Origin: Arabidopsis thaliana
Lineage: Eukaryota; Streptophyta; Magnoliopsida; Brassicales; Brassicaceae
Assembly (NCBI RefSeq): GCF_000001735.4
Contig: NC_003074.8
Coordinates: 21,769,261-21,833,260, forward strand
Reading direction: 5' to 3'
DNA length: 64,000 bases
Shown here piece after piece: positions 1 to 11,741 of this stretch. How positions within the stretch are numbered: the first letter of the stretch is position 1; each line of letters begins with the position of its first letter. Both the position numbers and the translations under genes were made by a program. The notes under the pieces are model-generated. The model did not search any database and had not been told where the DNA came from. It saw only the letters and a program-made list of their open reading frames with translations.

Positions 1-907
1 TCCCGGGAGATAAGTAAAGCTTCCGAACACTGGATATGCCACGAATAAGTTTCTGCACTTCACTAAGCATGAGAAGACCATTCTTTCGGACGCTTACTAG
101 CTTGATTAGACGATCAGTTAATACAAACTTGATTTGAGCCTCAACTAAGTATTCCAAATTAACTAATGGATAGTCGTCCTCAAACAATGCAGTGTAATTT
201 AAGCAAAGAAGATTCGGTGTATCAAATGAGAAAACGTGTGCAGGGCCTGACAAACTGACAGACTTAATTGTTAGAGTCTTGAGGCTTGCAATTGACACGG
301 TCGCATTCGGATATGACCCATGCACATTAGCCAAGTTTAATGCCTCGAGTGCAGGGCAAGCAGAAAGTAGCCTCTCAAGCTGACCACTATCAGACCAACT
401 AACTGAGTCAAGAGTGAGAGTCTTAAGCATAGGTAAGGCCGAAATGTGTTCAGGCCCAAAAGCAATACGACATCCACTTCCTAATTTCAGTTCAACTAGT
501 GTTCTGCTCATGAAAATTTCGATGAACATACATCTATGTCCCAAATCCATGGACAGATCAATGAGCAAAACACCGCGCTGCAGCACATTACATATCCACT
601 GATTCAGAAGATCTAAATCAACACCGGTTTTACACTTGAGTGAGAATTTTCTGATGGGAGAATCTCCATGCAAAGCCAATACTCTATCCACAAAATCTAT
701 AAAGCTCTGTCGAGTTCCTTCCCTTGTCTGTTTACCTTCTTCTGGGTTCAGAAAGGCAGAGTCATCAAACTCGAGATAAGGGACAAAAGCAATGAGATAG
801 CGCCACCTCTTGGAGAGAATAGAAGTCAAAGCAGCCTCCTTTGTGGTAAGTAAGGACAATATATGACCAAGGAGATCATCTGGTAGACTGCTAACAAGAT
901 CCACCAT
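1..907 (-). CDS. F-box/LRR (RNI-like) protein, exon 1, cut by the left window edge
   Basis: The reading frame is open for 302 codons from the ATG at 907 to the window edge, so only exon 1 (not its end) is visible. It begins MVDLVSSLPDDLLGHIL, an F-box of about 45 residues that should bind a SKP1/ASK adaptor. Leucine-rich segments follow, including the family landmarks LPMLKTL, FSFDTPNL and DDYPLVNLEYLVEAQI. It ends at SSVRKLYLSPG, a few residues before the usual exon 1 donor. A CAG precedes the ATG by two bases, as in several paralogues, which suggests a 5' leader intron. Like the other members it is presumably a substrate receptor of an SCF ubiquitin ligase, with unknown target. Gene order suggests At3g58880. 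No lesion is visible in the part present. Confidence 0.88.
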   Translation of the reverse strand, partial: MVDLVSSLPDDLLGHILSLLTTKEAALTSILSKRWRYLIAFVPYLEFDDSAFLNPEEGKQTREGTRQSFIDFVDRVLALHGDSPIRKFSLKCKTGVDLDLLNQWICNVLQRGVLLIDLSMDLGHRCMFIEIFMSRTLVELKLGSGCRIAFGPEHISALPMLKTLTLDSVSWSDSGQLERLLSACPALEALNLANVHGSYPNATVSIASLKTLTIKSVSLSGPAHVFSFDTPNLLCLNYTALFEDDYPLVNLEYLVEAQIKFVLTDRLIKLVSVRKNGLLMLSEVQKLIRGISSVRKLYLSPG

Positions 908-1899
908 CTCTGCAGTAGAAAGTACATTTAACACAAACTCCTAAGCAATCCGAACATGAACATAAATTACAAAAAAGAAGTTGCACTTGGGGATCTTATA
1001 CAGACGAAGATCTGTAAACACTGATGCTTAAACTTTGAGTCAAATTATAGATCCCCAAGGAAAATTAGAAAATATGAATTCGCTTAGGCATTTACCGCTG
1101 TACATTCGCGGAGTCCTACACATATTTAACTTGTAGAGACAGGGGTCAAAGGTTGGGAGGGAAGCAAAGAAGGCGAAAAAGTAGATTTAGGGTTTGCCCA
1201 AAGTGAAGGAGTCACGGAGAAAAGGTTTTAATTTTCCTTTTACGTGCCCCTACATAGCGTTTTATAAAGTTTTAAGTTATAATAAAATTCGTTTAGAAGT
1301 TTAGATGAGATAATAAGATATATCATGATTGATGATGATTAAAAAATCAAAGCTAAACACAAAAATTAGCACAAATGACCCAATTATAAATGATACTTCT
1401 ATAGAAATTATTTTTAAAAAATTATTATGCAGATTGAAATTGTAACCTCTGATTTCAGTTGTATAACTTGTGTTGTTTTTTGGGCTCCCTAAAGTTAGAT
1501 CAAGTTGGTATCTCTGATATGTTGTCATTATAGTCAAGATCTAGGTAGTTTTTTTCTTGCTAATTAACCTTTAAATTAATTAGTCAGTTTGAGTAAAGCA
1601 TTGTTAAAGACATCAACAAGAATAAATCAAAGCAAATTACTTGTGAGAATATTATCAAAACAATCCAATTGCTAGAAATTCAAGAGTGTACACAACAACA
1701 AAAACTATCTTTATTAGCGAAAACAAGCTGCAGTTGACTCCTTTTAGCTTATACAACAAGAATTCAATGCAACTTTGGCATAACAATGCAAACCCTCTTC
1801 CTAGTTCCAGCACAACAATTGGTCTTGCAACTTGCAAGTGAAGACAGCTAAAGGCAAGTGATTACTTGGTTTAAAAACCCGGTCCAAATCAGTCTCGAT
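908..1899. other. Intergenic, leader of the left F-box gene
   Basis: This AT-rich spacer separates the left F-box gene from the 5'-truncated relic to its right. It should hold the leader and promoter of the left gene. I see no coding family similarity in it; the F-box part of the right-hand relic is missing from here. Confidence 0.5.
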
Positions 1900-3159
1900 T
1901 CCGATTCCTATTCTGATGATCATGATGATGACTATCATCTGCCTCAAAAGTTGTTTGTCAGTAGCACTTTAGTCAAGATGATATTAAGAAGTAAATTTGG
2001 TATTGGCCTCTAGGTGGAGGCACTTTCTTACCAATGCTTAAAACTCTCATTATCAAGGCTAAGTGGATTGGTTCTGGTATGCTTGCGACGCTTCTTCCTT
2101 GTTTCCCCGTACTTGAGGAATTAAGCATTGCTATTACTGAGTAGCTAGAATGGGATGAAACCGTGTCAAGTGCAAGCCTCAGGAAGCTAGTTATCTATTG
2201 CCAAGGTGGTTGTGCAGACTTGCTGAATTCAAAGAGTATTTCTTTCGATACTCCAAGTCTTCTTTACCTTGTGTATTCTGTTTTTGTTGCGGAGGACTAT
2301 CCAAAAGTCAACTTGACAAATTTGGTTGAAGCTAAATTCAACCTTATGTTACTTGACGAACAAATCGAGCAAATAAGAGAGCCGAATGATGAGGATGATG
2401 TTTTTCTCCGTCTTGGAAATGTGTTGAAGCTCTTTGCTGGCATAAGAAATGTTCAGAAACTTTACTTATCTGCAAATATTCTTGAGGTCAGTTGCTATTT
2501 TGTTTACTATTGTAGTACATTTCTTGCTAGTCTCAAGGAATACCAATTAATCAGACAGCCTTGTCTAACTTTCTGAAGCATGAGAACAAATTCATTGTTA
2601 GTCCGAGTGTTATGCTGAGTCACTACACAGATTGTAACGCCAGCTGCAATATTACAAATGTTGCACCCGAATAGCGTTGAGTTGAGCTTTGTCTTGTTGC
2701 AGGTCCTTTCTCTATGCTGTGAATCATTTCCGGTGTTCAACAACCTCAAAATTTTACGAATAAGGAGTGCCGAGGATCGAGGATGGCAAGCAATGCCGGT
2801 TCTCTTAAGGAACTGTCCACATTTAGAAACTCTAGTCCTTGAGGTATGGACAGAACTCATATGTCTAACTTTAACCAAGACAAGGATCAGTATTTGTAGT
2901 CCCTTTATTTGTCTGGTTTCAGGGTCTTATACACTATGTGACAGGTGAATGTGGGAATGCTTGTGACTGCAAATCTCGGGAGGGAATAGTTAGTTCGCTC
3001 TTATCATGTCCAGTGAAGAAGGTGCAGATTAAAGGGTTTAAAGGAACGATGAGAGAGTCGTCAATGATATGGCATTTCATGACGTCTTTCCCGTGTTTAA
3101 AGGTTGTTTATGCCGAAGAGAATGATTTTACAACAATCTTTGAAATCCTGGGACGATGA
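1900..3159 (+). pseudogene. 5'-truncated F-box/LRR gene lacking the F-box
   Basis: Homology to neighbouring F-box genes starts in mid-exon 1 near 1903 (DDDYHLPQKLFVSSTLVK). The F-box and first LRRs are absent. The remaining exon 1 has a frame break near 2011 and an in-frame TAG at 2142-2144, then reads cleanly to the donor after 2486. Exon 2 (2703-2843, 141 nt) and exon 3 (2923-3159) keep their splice sites and frame, and exon 3 ends GR-stop, shorter than in intact copies (78 residues instead of 106-131). Gene order suggests At3g58890, which I recall as an 'RNI-like' protein, in keeping with the missing F-box. An LRR-only protein of about 230 residues could still be made from 2163 onward if an upstream start were used, but no good ATG is present, so a pseudogene is more likely. 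Confidence 0.75.
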
Positions 3160-3769
3160 AACTTGTCGTGCATATGCTCTACAAAGAGTTCTTTAGTTCT
3201 GATGTCGAGTTCTTGGTGTACACTCCCATGGATAAGAAGTGGATTTTCGGAGTGGCTTTTTCGAATGTAAGAGTTTTCATAATCGACATTGTCATGATTA
3301 TTATCTTCCTCAGTTAAACCTTAGTCTGCTAATATGTATTTCTTATGAAGACCAATTACTCAGTCATCATTTTCTGCTCTGTACTTTTCTCAAAACCTTT
3401 ACGTTGTCTAAATCATGCGATTTGATTGTGTTTTACGTCTGGTTTATTTGCTTTAATAACCGGTCCAAACCAAACCATTATAATTTACTAAATTTTTTCG
3501 GTTTGCGTTTATCAAGATTGAATTCCGGTTCAAAGATTCTTCCTGTAAAATGGATCTTTCATATATTCCCTTGTCTCTCGAAATCCAAAACAATCTACCA
3601 TCGATTTCGGTCTTAGGTAGGTGCTGAAGCTAACTATTCCCTTCTGTTCTTATACTTCTTTGAACGTATCTTAGATCATTTTGCTTTTGGTTGCGTTGTT
3701 AAATTTCGATCAATCGCTTCTCTGTTTATGTATGGTTAGATGTTCCAATAGCTTTGTGTAGTTCAGAGG
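3160..3769. other. Intergenic, 3' flank of the relic and promoter/leader of the next gene
   Basis: No gene is recognised. The sequence directly before the ATG at 3770 reads TTCAG-AGG-ATG, matching the 3' end of a 5' leader intron seen in several paralogues. Confidence 0.5.
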
Positions 3770-5360
3770 ATGGATCTATTCAGCAGTCTACCAAATGAAC
3801 TCCTTTATCATATATTGTCCTTCCTATCCACAAAGGAGGCTGCTTTGACATCGGTTCTCTCCAAGAGGTGGCGCAATCTGTTTGCTTTTGTCCCTTACCT
3901 CGAGTTTGATGACTCTGTCTTTCTTCATCCAGAAGAGCGTAAGCGGGAAAAAGAAGGAATTTTGCAGAGCTTCATGGATTTTGTGGATAGAGTTTTGGAT
4001 TTGCATGGTGATTCTCTCATAAAGACGTTCTCCCTCAAGTGTAAAACTGGTGTTGACTCAGATCATGTGGATCGTTGGATATGTAATGTGTTGGCTCGTG
4101 GTGTTTCAGACCTTGATCTTTTCATTGATTTCAGAGATTTATATTCTCTGCCTCACGAGGTTGGTGTGAGTAGGACACTTGTTGTGCTGAGAGTAGGAAG
4201 TGAATCTGATCTTTATTGGTGGCAGAAGTTTTTATGCTTACCGATGCTTAAAACTCTCGTTCTTGACTCCTGCTGGTTATGTATTGGTCAGTTTCAAATT
4301 CTTCTTCTTGCTTGCCCTGCGCTTGAGGAGTTAGACATGACTAATACGCGGTGGAAGGATTCCAATGTGACTGTGTCTAGCTCGATCCTCAAGGAGCTGA
4401 CTATTGATCTCCATGGTTGTTGTAGCGTAGTTAATCTGAAGAGTCTTTCATTTGATGCTCCAAGTCTTGTTTACTTTTATTACTGTGATTCTCTTGCGGA
4501 GGACTATCCACAAGTGAACTTGAAAAACTTGGTCGAGGCTCAAATCAACCTTTTACTAACTCAAGCTCAAATCGAGCAAGTAAGAGCACTAAATAATGAA
4601 ATGTTGGTGGCTGATGATGTTTTTCCTGGTCTTGGCAATGCTTGGAAGCTCATTACTGGCCTAAGAAATGTTCAACAACTTTACTTGTCTCCTGATACCC
4701 TTGAGGTCAGTTTTCTCTCTTTAGTGTATTTCTGGCTGGTTGGGAGGATATAAAGAACGCAAATATTCCAATCGCGTGATTGCTAGCGTTGTAGGTGCTT
4801 TCTAGGTGCTGTGAAGGGATGCCGGTGTTCAACAACCTCAAAGTGTTAAGTATTTGGAGTGACATGAATAGGGGATGGCAAGCTATGCCAGTTCTTCTAA
4901 GGAACTGTCCACATTTAGAAACTCTCATCATTGAGGTAGAACTACTGTATAATCCATGAAATTTTGTGGACAAAACATTCGTTAAAGTTGCAGTTCATAC
5001 TCGCAATTACTTTACTGTCTCCTTTATGTGCGTTTTCAGGGACTCTTACACTATGCGACGGATAAATGCGGGGATGTTTGTGACTGCATTTCTCGGGATT
5101 ACAAAGACCATTCGCTCACATCTTGTCCAGTGAAGAAGTTACAGATATATGAGTTTCGAGGAACAATTAGAGAGTTAGAGATGATCAAGCATTTCTTGAA
5201 GATTTTTCCATGTTTGAAGGAGATGGATATATATGCTCATGAGAATAGTCATACACTATTTAAAGACCCTACAATTTTTGAACGTGTTGGGAAGGTGATG
5301 AATTTCTACAATATGTTATCGAGTTGCAGTGTTCAATTACTAGTGCGCGGTCCATTGTAA
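3770..5360 (+). CDS. F-box/LRR (RNI-like) protein, intact
   Basis: Three coding exons (3770-4705, 4795-4935, 5040-5360) join in frame to 465 residues. Residues 1-50 are the F-box ([16 protein letters not shown]...SKRW). Residues about 60-310 are irregular LRRs with the landmarks [17 protein letters not shown] and [16 protein letters not shown]. Exon 2 encodes the conserved [16 protein letters not shown] block. Exon 3 is an FBD-like tail with a [10 protein letters not shown] motif and SCPVKKLQI. Each intron is short (89 and 104 nt) and bounded by GT..AG. The likely role is substrate recognition in an SCF (SKP1-CUL1-F-box) ubiquitin ligase; the substrate cannot be read from sequence. Gene order suggests At3g58900. 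Its 3' end faces the decayed gene at 5736-6819, with a trinucleotide tract between them. Confidence 0.9.
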
Positions 5361-5590
5361 GGGAAGTGACTGCACTGTGAAGTATTTGTGGGAGTAAACA
5401 CAGCTCATAGTTTTGGTCAAAGTCTACTTAGTTTTCTGTTGCCTTTTCTCATTGACATTCTGTTACGTTTTTTGCTATTTTTCAAAATGTTACATTGTCA
5501 CGAGGCTTAACTTCCTTGGGCAAACTTTTGCATTGTCATAATGATGAGGGATGACTGAAACCATTCAAATTAGAAACAATCATAAGGCAA

Positions 5591-5659
5591 AAGAAGAAGA
5601 AGAAGAAGAAGAAGAAGAAGAAGAAGAAGAAGAAGAAGAAGAAGAAGAAGAAGAAGAAA
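5591..5659. repeat. (AAG)n / (TTC)n microsatellite, about 23 copies
   Basis: A near-perfect run of AAG triplets of about 69 bp lies between two convergent F-box genes. It lies where exon 3 of the minus-strand pseudogene would be expected, so it may mark the breakpoint of the deletion that removed that exon. Confidence 0.97.
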
Positions 5660-5735
5660 ATTCGTTTGAATTTCAAACCAGTTAACAAAACTGAACAATT
5701 TCTGAAAAGACTGGCAGATAAGTTGTGTTTCATAC

Positions 5736-6819
5736 CGCAATGCTTAGAGTTTCTAGATGTGGACAGTTCTTTAGGAGAACTGGCACTGCTTGCCATGGAC
5801 TCTCGCCCCTCCTAAATCGTAACAATTTGAGGTTGTTGAACACCGGCATCGACTCACAGCATAGAGAGAGCACCGGAAGCAATAGACATTTTTGCAACCA
5901 CATGTTTCAAAACACTTGTCTTGTGCGTAAAAAAAAGGGACCAAATTCAGGTTTTCTTCTTTTATATCCCATGGATAGAAGAAGATATGACTAGAGAAAA
6001 CAAAATAGCATACTGATCTCGAGAGTACTAGAGGTCAAGCAAAGTTTATGAACTTTTTCGTATGCCAAGTCGAAGAGCAATATCATCCTCATCATCTTCT
6101 AACCAACCATTATTTGGGGCTCTTGCTCGTTCGATTTGATCCTTAGTTACTACAAGGTTGATTCGAGCCTCAAAAAGATTTTGAAAATTAGCTAAGGGAT
6201 AGTCTTCTGCAACAAAATCAGAGTAACCTAAGTACACAAGATTTGGTGTATCAAATGAGAAAGAGCCTGAACCAACACTGGAATCTATTTTTAGGGTCTT
6301 GAGGCTTGCACTTGACACGGTCGCATCCGAATCTAATACCTTTATATTAGCCATCTCTAATTCCTCAAGCGCAGGACAAGCAGGAAAGAGTATCTCAAAC
6401 CTAGCAACACAAAATTCAACTGAATCAAGAACAAGAGTTTTCAGCATCGGTAAGAAAATGCTCTCAGTCCACCAACAAAGATCAATTCCACTTCCTATCT
6501 TCAGCTTAACTAGTTTGGAAACCAATTGGACCAAAAACGATGCATAGATCAAGGTCGGAAACACCACGGACTTTATTAACGGGATAATTTCCCTGCAAAG
6601 ATAATATTCTATCCACAAAATGCATGAAGCTCTCTAGAATTCCCGCTTGCCCTCTTCCGGATGAAGAAAGACAGAGTCATCGAATTCAAGATTAGGAACA
6701 AAATCAATGAGATAGCGCCACCTCTTGGAGAGAAGAGAAGTCAAAGCAGTCTCCTTTGTGGTAAGGAAGGACAGTATATGACAAAGAAGCTCATCTGGTA
6801 GACTGCTAACACGATCCAT
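5736..6819 (-). pseudogene. Decayed F-box/LRR gene without exon 3
   Basis: It starts with a normal F-box ([19 protein letters not shown] at 6819) and keeps frame to about 6634, where a frameshift gives a stop after 61 codons. A deletion of roughly 25-30 codons then joins YPVNK to VRGVSDLDL, removing the family segment containing SLKC and WICNV. A second frame change leads into a 190-codon open stretch (from about 6560 down to 6046) with the LRR landmarks [10 protein letters not shown] and SFDTPNLVYL. Near 6080-6050 a short deletion and a one-base insertion break the end of exon 1, and the donor GT is lost. Exon 2 (5736-5873) is recognisable but its acceptor AG reads CG, and no exon 3 follows. 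Gene order suggests At3g58910. With this many lesions it is a pseudogene even if transcribed. Confidence 0.85.
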
Positions 6820-7032
6820 CCTCTGAACTAATATTTTAAAACAAATGGTGCTATTTAATTATTAAATTTTGGATGTTTCAGCTTCTCAAAAGCATTTTTG
6901 CACGTCTGAGAGTTTCCTGTCTCTTGGCGTCTGTATCAAGGTATATACCGAGTTTTCTCATCATCTTCAAGCTCTGAGTTTTATTTTTCGGAGGAGTAAA
7001 AAGGGTTGTCTACTCTAGGGTTTGGCTAGAGG
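6820..7032. promoter_or_regulatory. Short shared upstream region between divergent F-box genes
   Basis: Only 213 bp separate the ATG of the minus-strand pseudogene from the ATG of the plus-strand gene at 7033, so any promoter must be bidirectional or overlapping. The segment at 6868-6886 (AAATTTTGGATGTTTCAGC) recurs nearly unchanged around 11370-11390 upstream of another cluster member, which points to duplicated flanking DNA. Confidence 0.5.
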
Positions 7033-8728
7033 ATGGATAGGATTAGCAATCTACCAAATGAGATCATTTGCCACATCGTATCGTTCCTTTCTGCAAAGGA
7101 AGCTGCTTTCGCATCAGTTCTGTCAAAGAGGTGGCAGAATCTCTTTACCATTGTACAAAAACTTGAGTTTGATGACTCAGTCAAGAATCAAGGGAGTTTG
7201 ATGGATTTTGTCAATGGCGTATTGGCTCTTCCGGTCACTACCCGCATTAGTAAGTTCTCTCTAAGATTTGACAGTTTTTTAAAGCGGAAACTTGAGACTG
7301 GTCTTGTTATTGGTCCACATGTTGTCAACCGTTGTCTCTGTAATGTCCTGAAGCGTGGTGTCTTGGATCTTAAACTGGAAATATATGGTGAAGATGGATA
7401 TTTACTGCCTTCTGAGGTCTTCACTTGCAAAACAATTGTTGACCTGAAACTCACTTCCTGCATATTCGCTGAGTCTTATGTTATTGATGTTATCCCTGAG
7501 AATGCATTCCTTCCGGGGCTTGAGTCTCTCTTTCTCAAATCAATTTGGTTCTCTGATCTACGCGGATGTGCTTTCCAAACGCTTCTTTCTGCTTGTCCTG
7601 TGCTTAAGACATTAACCATATATGATGTGCAGTGGGAAAAATGGAAATGGTCTCGCACTGTATCAAGTGCAACCCTTGAAAGGCTTATTATTCAACGTAC
7701 AGAATTCACTTATTTTAACGGGTCTGATTTCAAAAGCATTACTTTTGATACTCCGAGTCTTACCTACTTAAAGTACATTGATTTTGTTCCGGAGGAGTAT
7801 CCAGTTGTTAATCTTGATTCCATTGTCGAAGCCAAGCTCCATCTTATTCTCACTGGGAATCAAGATTACCCTGTAAGATACCTAGGCCGAGAAGATGATC
7901 CTATTACAAGCAATCCAACTAATTTGATCAAGGGGTTAAGAAATGTTGAGATCTTGCATTTATCTACTGCAACTGCGCAGGTAATTAAGTGTGTTTGGTT
8001 TCTTCTATTTCTCCAATGCCTAAATAAAAGAAAGATGAAAAGGAGAATCAAGCGTGCATCTCAAGTTACATAGGATGTTCCAGTTACGTATATGACGAAT
8101 TGTTTTTGTGATGTTTTGTTTCCTATAAATTGCACTTATTTTATTTTTATTTGATTTCAGATGCTTTGTTTCTTCCCCCGTGAAACACTTCCAGAGTTTG
8201 TAAACCTACATCATTTAACTATTGGACCAACTTATTACGAGTGTTTTAACTGGCGACTTCTGCCAATTTTGCTAAAAAAGACTCCAAATCTAAAGACGCT
8301 CATGATCAAGGTATGGCCATACTTTTGCAAGTAAAAATATTGACAAACCGCAATTTCCAAAAGTCCTTGTATACTCCTAAATGTTTAATTTCTTATTCTC
8401 TCGATTGCGTCAGGGTCCATTGCATTTGTACTACAGAGACTTCAATGATGATGAAGAAGAAGAAGAACCTGAATATTATTGCGAGTGCTCGTCGGGATGT
8501 AATTGTCTATTGTCATGTCATATGGAAGTCCTGGAGATCTCCCATTACAGAGGAACTACCAAAGAACTGGAGAAACTGAAGCATTTCTTAGGGAAGTTGT
8601 CATGTCTTGAGCATGTGAAACTTGGTGTTTGGGCAAGTAGCGACAAGGAAAAGTTGAGTATCACCACTGATCTACTAATGCTTCCTAGAGCTTCGGTCAA
8701 TTGTAAGATCCAGATCAACTTTTCTTAA
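7033..8728 (+). CDS. F-box/LRR (RNI-like) protein, subfamily with GPLHY tail
   Basis: Exons 7033-7980, 8161-8310 and 8414-8728 join to 470 residues. The F-box is MDRISNLPNEIICHIVSF followed by the hallmark SKRWQNLF. The LRR part has ITFDTPSLTYLKY and EEYPVVNLDSIVEAKL, landmarks shared with the genes at 17886-19547 and 26084-27746. Exon 2 is 150 nt, not 141, and exon 3 starts GPLHLYY, carries a short run of glutamates and an ECSSGCNCLLSC motif instead of the CGDACDC motif of the other subfamily. It ends with LPRASVNCKIQINFS. All four splice sites are canonical and no lesion is seen. Likely an SCF substrate receptor. Gene order suggests At3g58920. Confidence 0.9.
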
Positions 8729-9120
8729 AACTACTACCAAATAATTGCTTTTAAACACTCTGCTTTATTACTTTGTTTCATCTCTTGTTATCTGAGTCTG
8801 ATCTTATCTTCTTTCTAAGACTTGTTTTGACTTTGATATATTCACCAGTGATGGGTTTTCTTATGAACGTACTCCAATGTAGAGTCTGAGAAGTTCAATG
8901 CAAGGAAAATGGTGACGAATTATAATAGCCTTCAGGATTTTCTTTTACAAAACCATAAAAACTGCCCAAGGAAAATGCATTTCAATTTTTTAACCAAAGA
9001 AACTACTCTGTTTTGGGTCAACTATGGAAACATGCCTTCGACACCTTTTAGTTTGCACAAGTAAATCAAAGGAAACATGGCATTAGAAAAATCATGAACA
9101 CGTTTTCATACTCGTAGACT
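8729..9120. other. Convergent 3' spacer
   Basis: This spacer lies between the 3' ends of a plus-strand and a minus-strand F-box gene and should hold both polyadenylation regions. I see no other feature in it. Confidence 0.5.
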
Positions 9121-10754
9121 TCATTGTGTAGTCCATTTCCTACGCATGTAACCCCACACCAGGAAGTAAACATCACAATTCGATATCTCATTGTAGAGCT
9201 TCAATATCTTCTCAACATACTCAAACGCTCCAGGATTTTCAAAGTTTGTAGGACCCTCTTCTTCAGGAAATATCCCCATCTCCTTTAAACACTTAAAAGA
9301 CCTCAAGAAGTGCCCTATCATGTTTATCTCTCTCATCGTTCCTCTAAACCCTTGAATCTCTACCTTCTTCACGGGACAAGAAGCAAGCGATCGACCTTTG
9401 TCTTCCCGAGAAATGCAGTCACAAGCATCCCCGCATTTATCTGTCACATTGTGTAAGAGACCCTGAAATCATAAAGAATACGATAAGATTACCGAGTATA
9501 TTGAGTCTGACCAACATCTTTAACAAATGTTTTGTCAAGTAGTTCCATGGTTTGTAATTAACCTCAATGATTAGATATTCTAGATGCGGACAGTTTCTCA
9601 GAAGAGCTGGCACTGCTTGCCAACCGCGACCCTCTTCACTCTTAATACCTAAGGTTTTGAGGTTGTTGAACACCGGCATTGATTCACAGCATAGAGAAAG
9701 TACCTGAAAACAAGAATTAAAAACCAACTACATACTTTGCAACTAATCTTTCTCAAATAGACCAGAGAGAACGAAATAGAGAACTGACCTCAAGAGTATC
9801 AGCAGTTAAGTAAAGTATCTGAATATTTTGGATGCCGTTCATGAGCTTCACCACATTGCCAAATTGGAGAACAACATTACCCGCATCATCCTGTAACAAG
9901 TCATTATTTGGCTCTCTTACCCGCTTGATCTGATCATCTTTTACTATAAGGTTGATTCGAGCCTCAAGTAACTTTCCCATATTAACTAATGGATAATCCT
10001 CGGCAACTAAATCAGAGTAGTTTAAGTAAAGAAGACTTGGAGTATCAAAAGAAATGCTCTTTGGATTCACATAGTCTTCACAACCGGTGCCAAGGATACT
10101 TAGCTTCCTGAGGCTTGCACTTGACACGGTTTCGTGTGATTCCTTCCACTCCATACTAGCCATTCGTAATTCCTCAAGCACAGGGAAAGAAGAAAGAAAC
10201 CTTTTCATCTTACCCCAAAGAATCAAGTCCGAGTCAATATAAAGACTTTTAAGCATTGGTAAGGAAGTGCCTCCCTTTCCACACCACCAATCCACACAAC
10301 GATCATTTCTTATTTTCAGCTTGACCAATGTCTTACTGACGAACATCTCTTGAGGTAGCATATCCTCATCCTCTTGGGTATCCTCATAGGAAAAATCAAT
10401 GAAAAGATCAAGATCGGAAACACCACGCTGCAGCACATTACATATCCAACGATTCACATGATCTGGATGAATACCAGTTATACACTTGAGAGAGAATCTA
10501 TCAATGGGAGAATCATCCTGCAAAGCCAAAACTCTGTCCACGAAATCAACGAAGCTCTGTCGAATTTCAAGCCTTTCCGCTTTACCCTCTTCCGGGTGAA
10601 GAAATTCAGAGTCATCAATGTCGAGAATAGGGATAAGTTTCCAGAGATTGAGCCAGCTCTTTGAGAGAACCGAAGTCAAAGCAATGTGCTTGGCGGGAAG
10701 GAAGGACAAGATATGACCACGAACCCCGTCTGGTAGATTGCTGACACGATCCAT
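9121..10754 (-). CDS. F-box/LRR (RNI-like) protein, intact, 482 aa
   Basis: Exon 1 (10754-9789), exon 2 (9703-9563, 141 nt) and exon 3 (9462-9121) join without a frame break to 322 + 47 + 113 = 482 residues. The F-box starts [18 protein letters not shown]. The third helix reads SKSWLNLW instead of the SKRW form of the other branch, so this copy belongs with the genes at 11742-13953 and 23110-24596. LRR landmarks are [12 protein letters not shown] and [12 protein letters not shown]. Exon 3 has [16 protein letters not shown] and [14 protein letters not shown]. Gene order suggests At3g58930; the length 482 agrees with what I recall for that protein. Upstream lie a short tandem repeat, a leader motif and a GGCCCA-type element shared with its close paralogues. 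Confidence 0.9.
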
Positions 10755-10871
10755 CTTGCGTACACGAGATTAAGAGTACGTTATTACGGCTACAGGTAAA
10801 ACATGAAAGTTGACAACTTTTCCCCAAAAGATGAGAGAGTAGAAACGGGAACAGAGAAAACCCTAATTCAC

Positions 10872-10916
10872 AATTCACACGAAAATATGAATTCACACGA
10901 AAATATGAATTCACAC
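10872..10916. repeat. 18-bp tandem repeat, about 2.5 copies
   Basis: The unit AATTCACACGAAAATATG occurs twice, followed by a partial third copy, in the probable 5' leader of the gene at 9121-10754. Confidence 0.85.
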
Positions 10917-11103
10917 AAAGAAAACTTTGAATCAAGAAACAGAATCAGTGGAAGCAGAGGAGATAGGTAAAACTTGAGCATTTACCTCGCTACGAATGGC
11001 TTAATCGAAGATCAAAATTTTGGAGAATGCGTCCAGTGATAAGAGTGAGAGTTGGGAGTGCTAGGTCACTGGTTTCTATCGTAGAGGAGAAGAAAAGTCA
11101 CAG

Positions 11104-11135
11104 ACTTTCAGTTCGACAATACATGCAAATGCATC
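11104..11135. promoter_or_regulatory. Shared leader motif, copy 1
   Basis: The block reads ACTTTCAGTTCGA, six variable bases, then ACATGCAAATGCATC with an RY-like CATGCA core. Near-identical blocks lie at 14325-14356 and 28013-28044, each upstream of a different minus-strand F-box gene. Confidence 0.6.
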
Positions 11136-11741
11136 AGAGTAGCCGAAACATCCAACTTTAAGAAGAAGAAGACAGCAGACAAACGAAATTGAGGGTTTTT
11201 AAAACCAAGTGTGGATGTTGTTGGTTCTACTTTAATCACCGGTTTAATTCGGTAAACAAACCGGAATTGTTTGACTTTGGGTTACGGAGGTGAGGCCCAA
11301 CGCCCAGTTGCAAAATTGATTAGGATTATAAACAGAGAAGCATCGTGATGAGCTGATGATGCTATTGAATTTTGGATGTCTCAGCTTCTTAAACTGAAAG
11401 TTTGCTTTTTATCGGGAAGAAAAAAGAACTGAAAGCTTAAGTTGGTTTGGTTAATGCGAACCGGACAATTCAAATCAAATAACTTTATATGCAGTCGAAC
11501 ATAATTACTTGTACCCGCAAAAATGATATAAGATACCTTCAAAGGAGTATAAAATCAGCAGAGACAGAAGAGAACAGTTAGCTTCCGCACCTACCGTGTA
11601 CAGATGCAACGTCGAGAGAGTAGGGAAGATATGAAGATCCAAATTTACAAGCTGCTTCGCTTCAGGATTTTGAACTGGAATTCCAACTAAATAAACACAA
11701 ACCGAACCAAATTGGAAAGCATTAAGAAAACAATCACAGAT

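Larger units (their letters stand above)
10755..11741. other. Promoter and leader of the 9121-10754 gene; 3' flank of the chimeric gene
   Basis: The region holds an 18-bp tandem repeat (10872-10916), the shared leader motif at 11104-11135 and an upstream module at about 11225-11310 with GGTTTAATTCGGTAAAC and GAGGCCCAACGCCCAG. Similar modules lie upstream of two paralogues (around 14450-14570 and 24855-24965), so promoter DNA was duplicated together with the genes. Confidence 0.6.
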
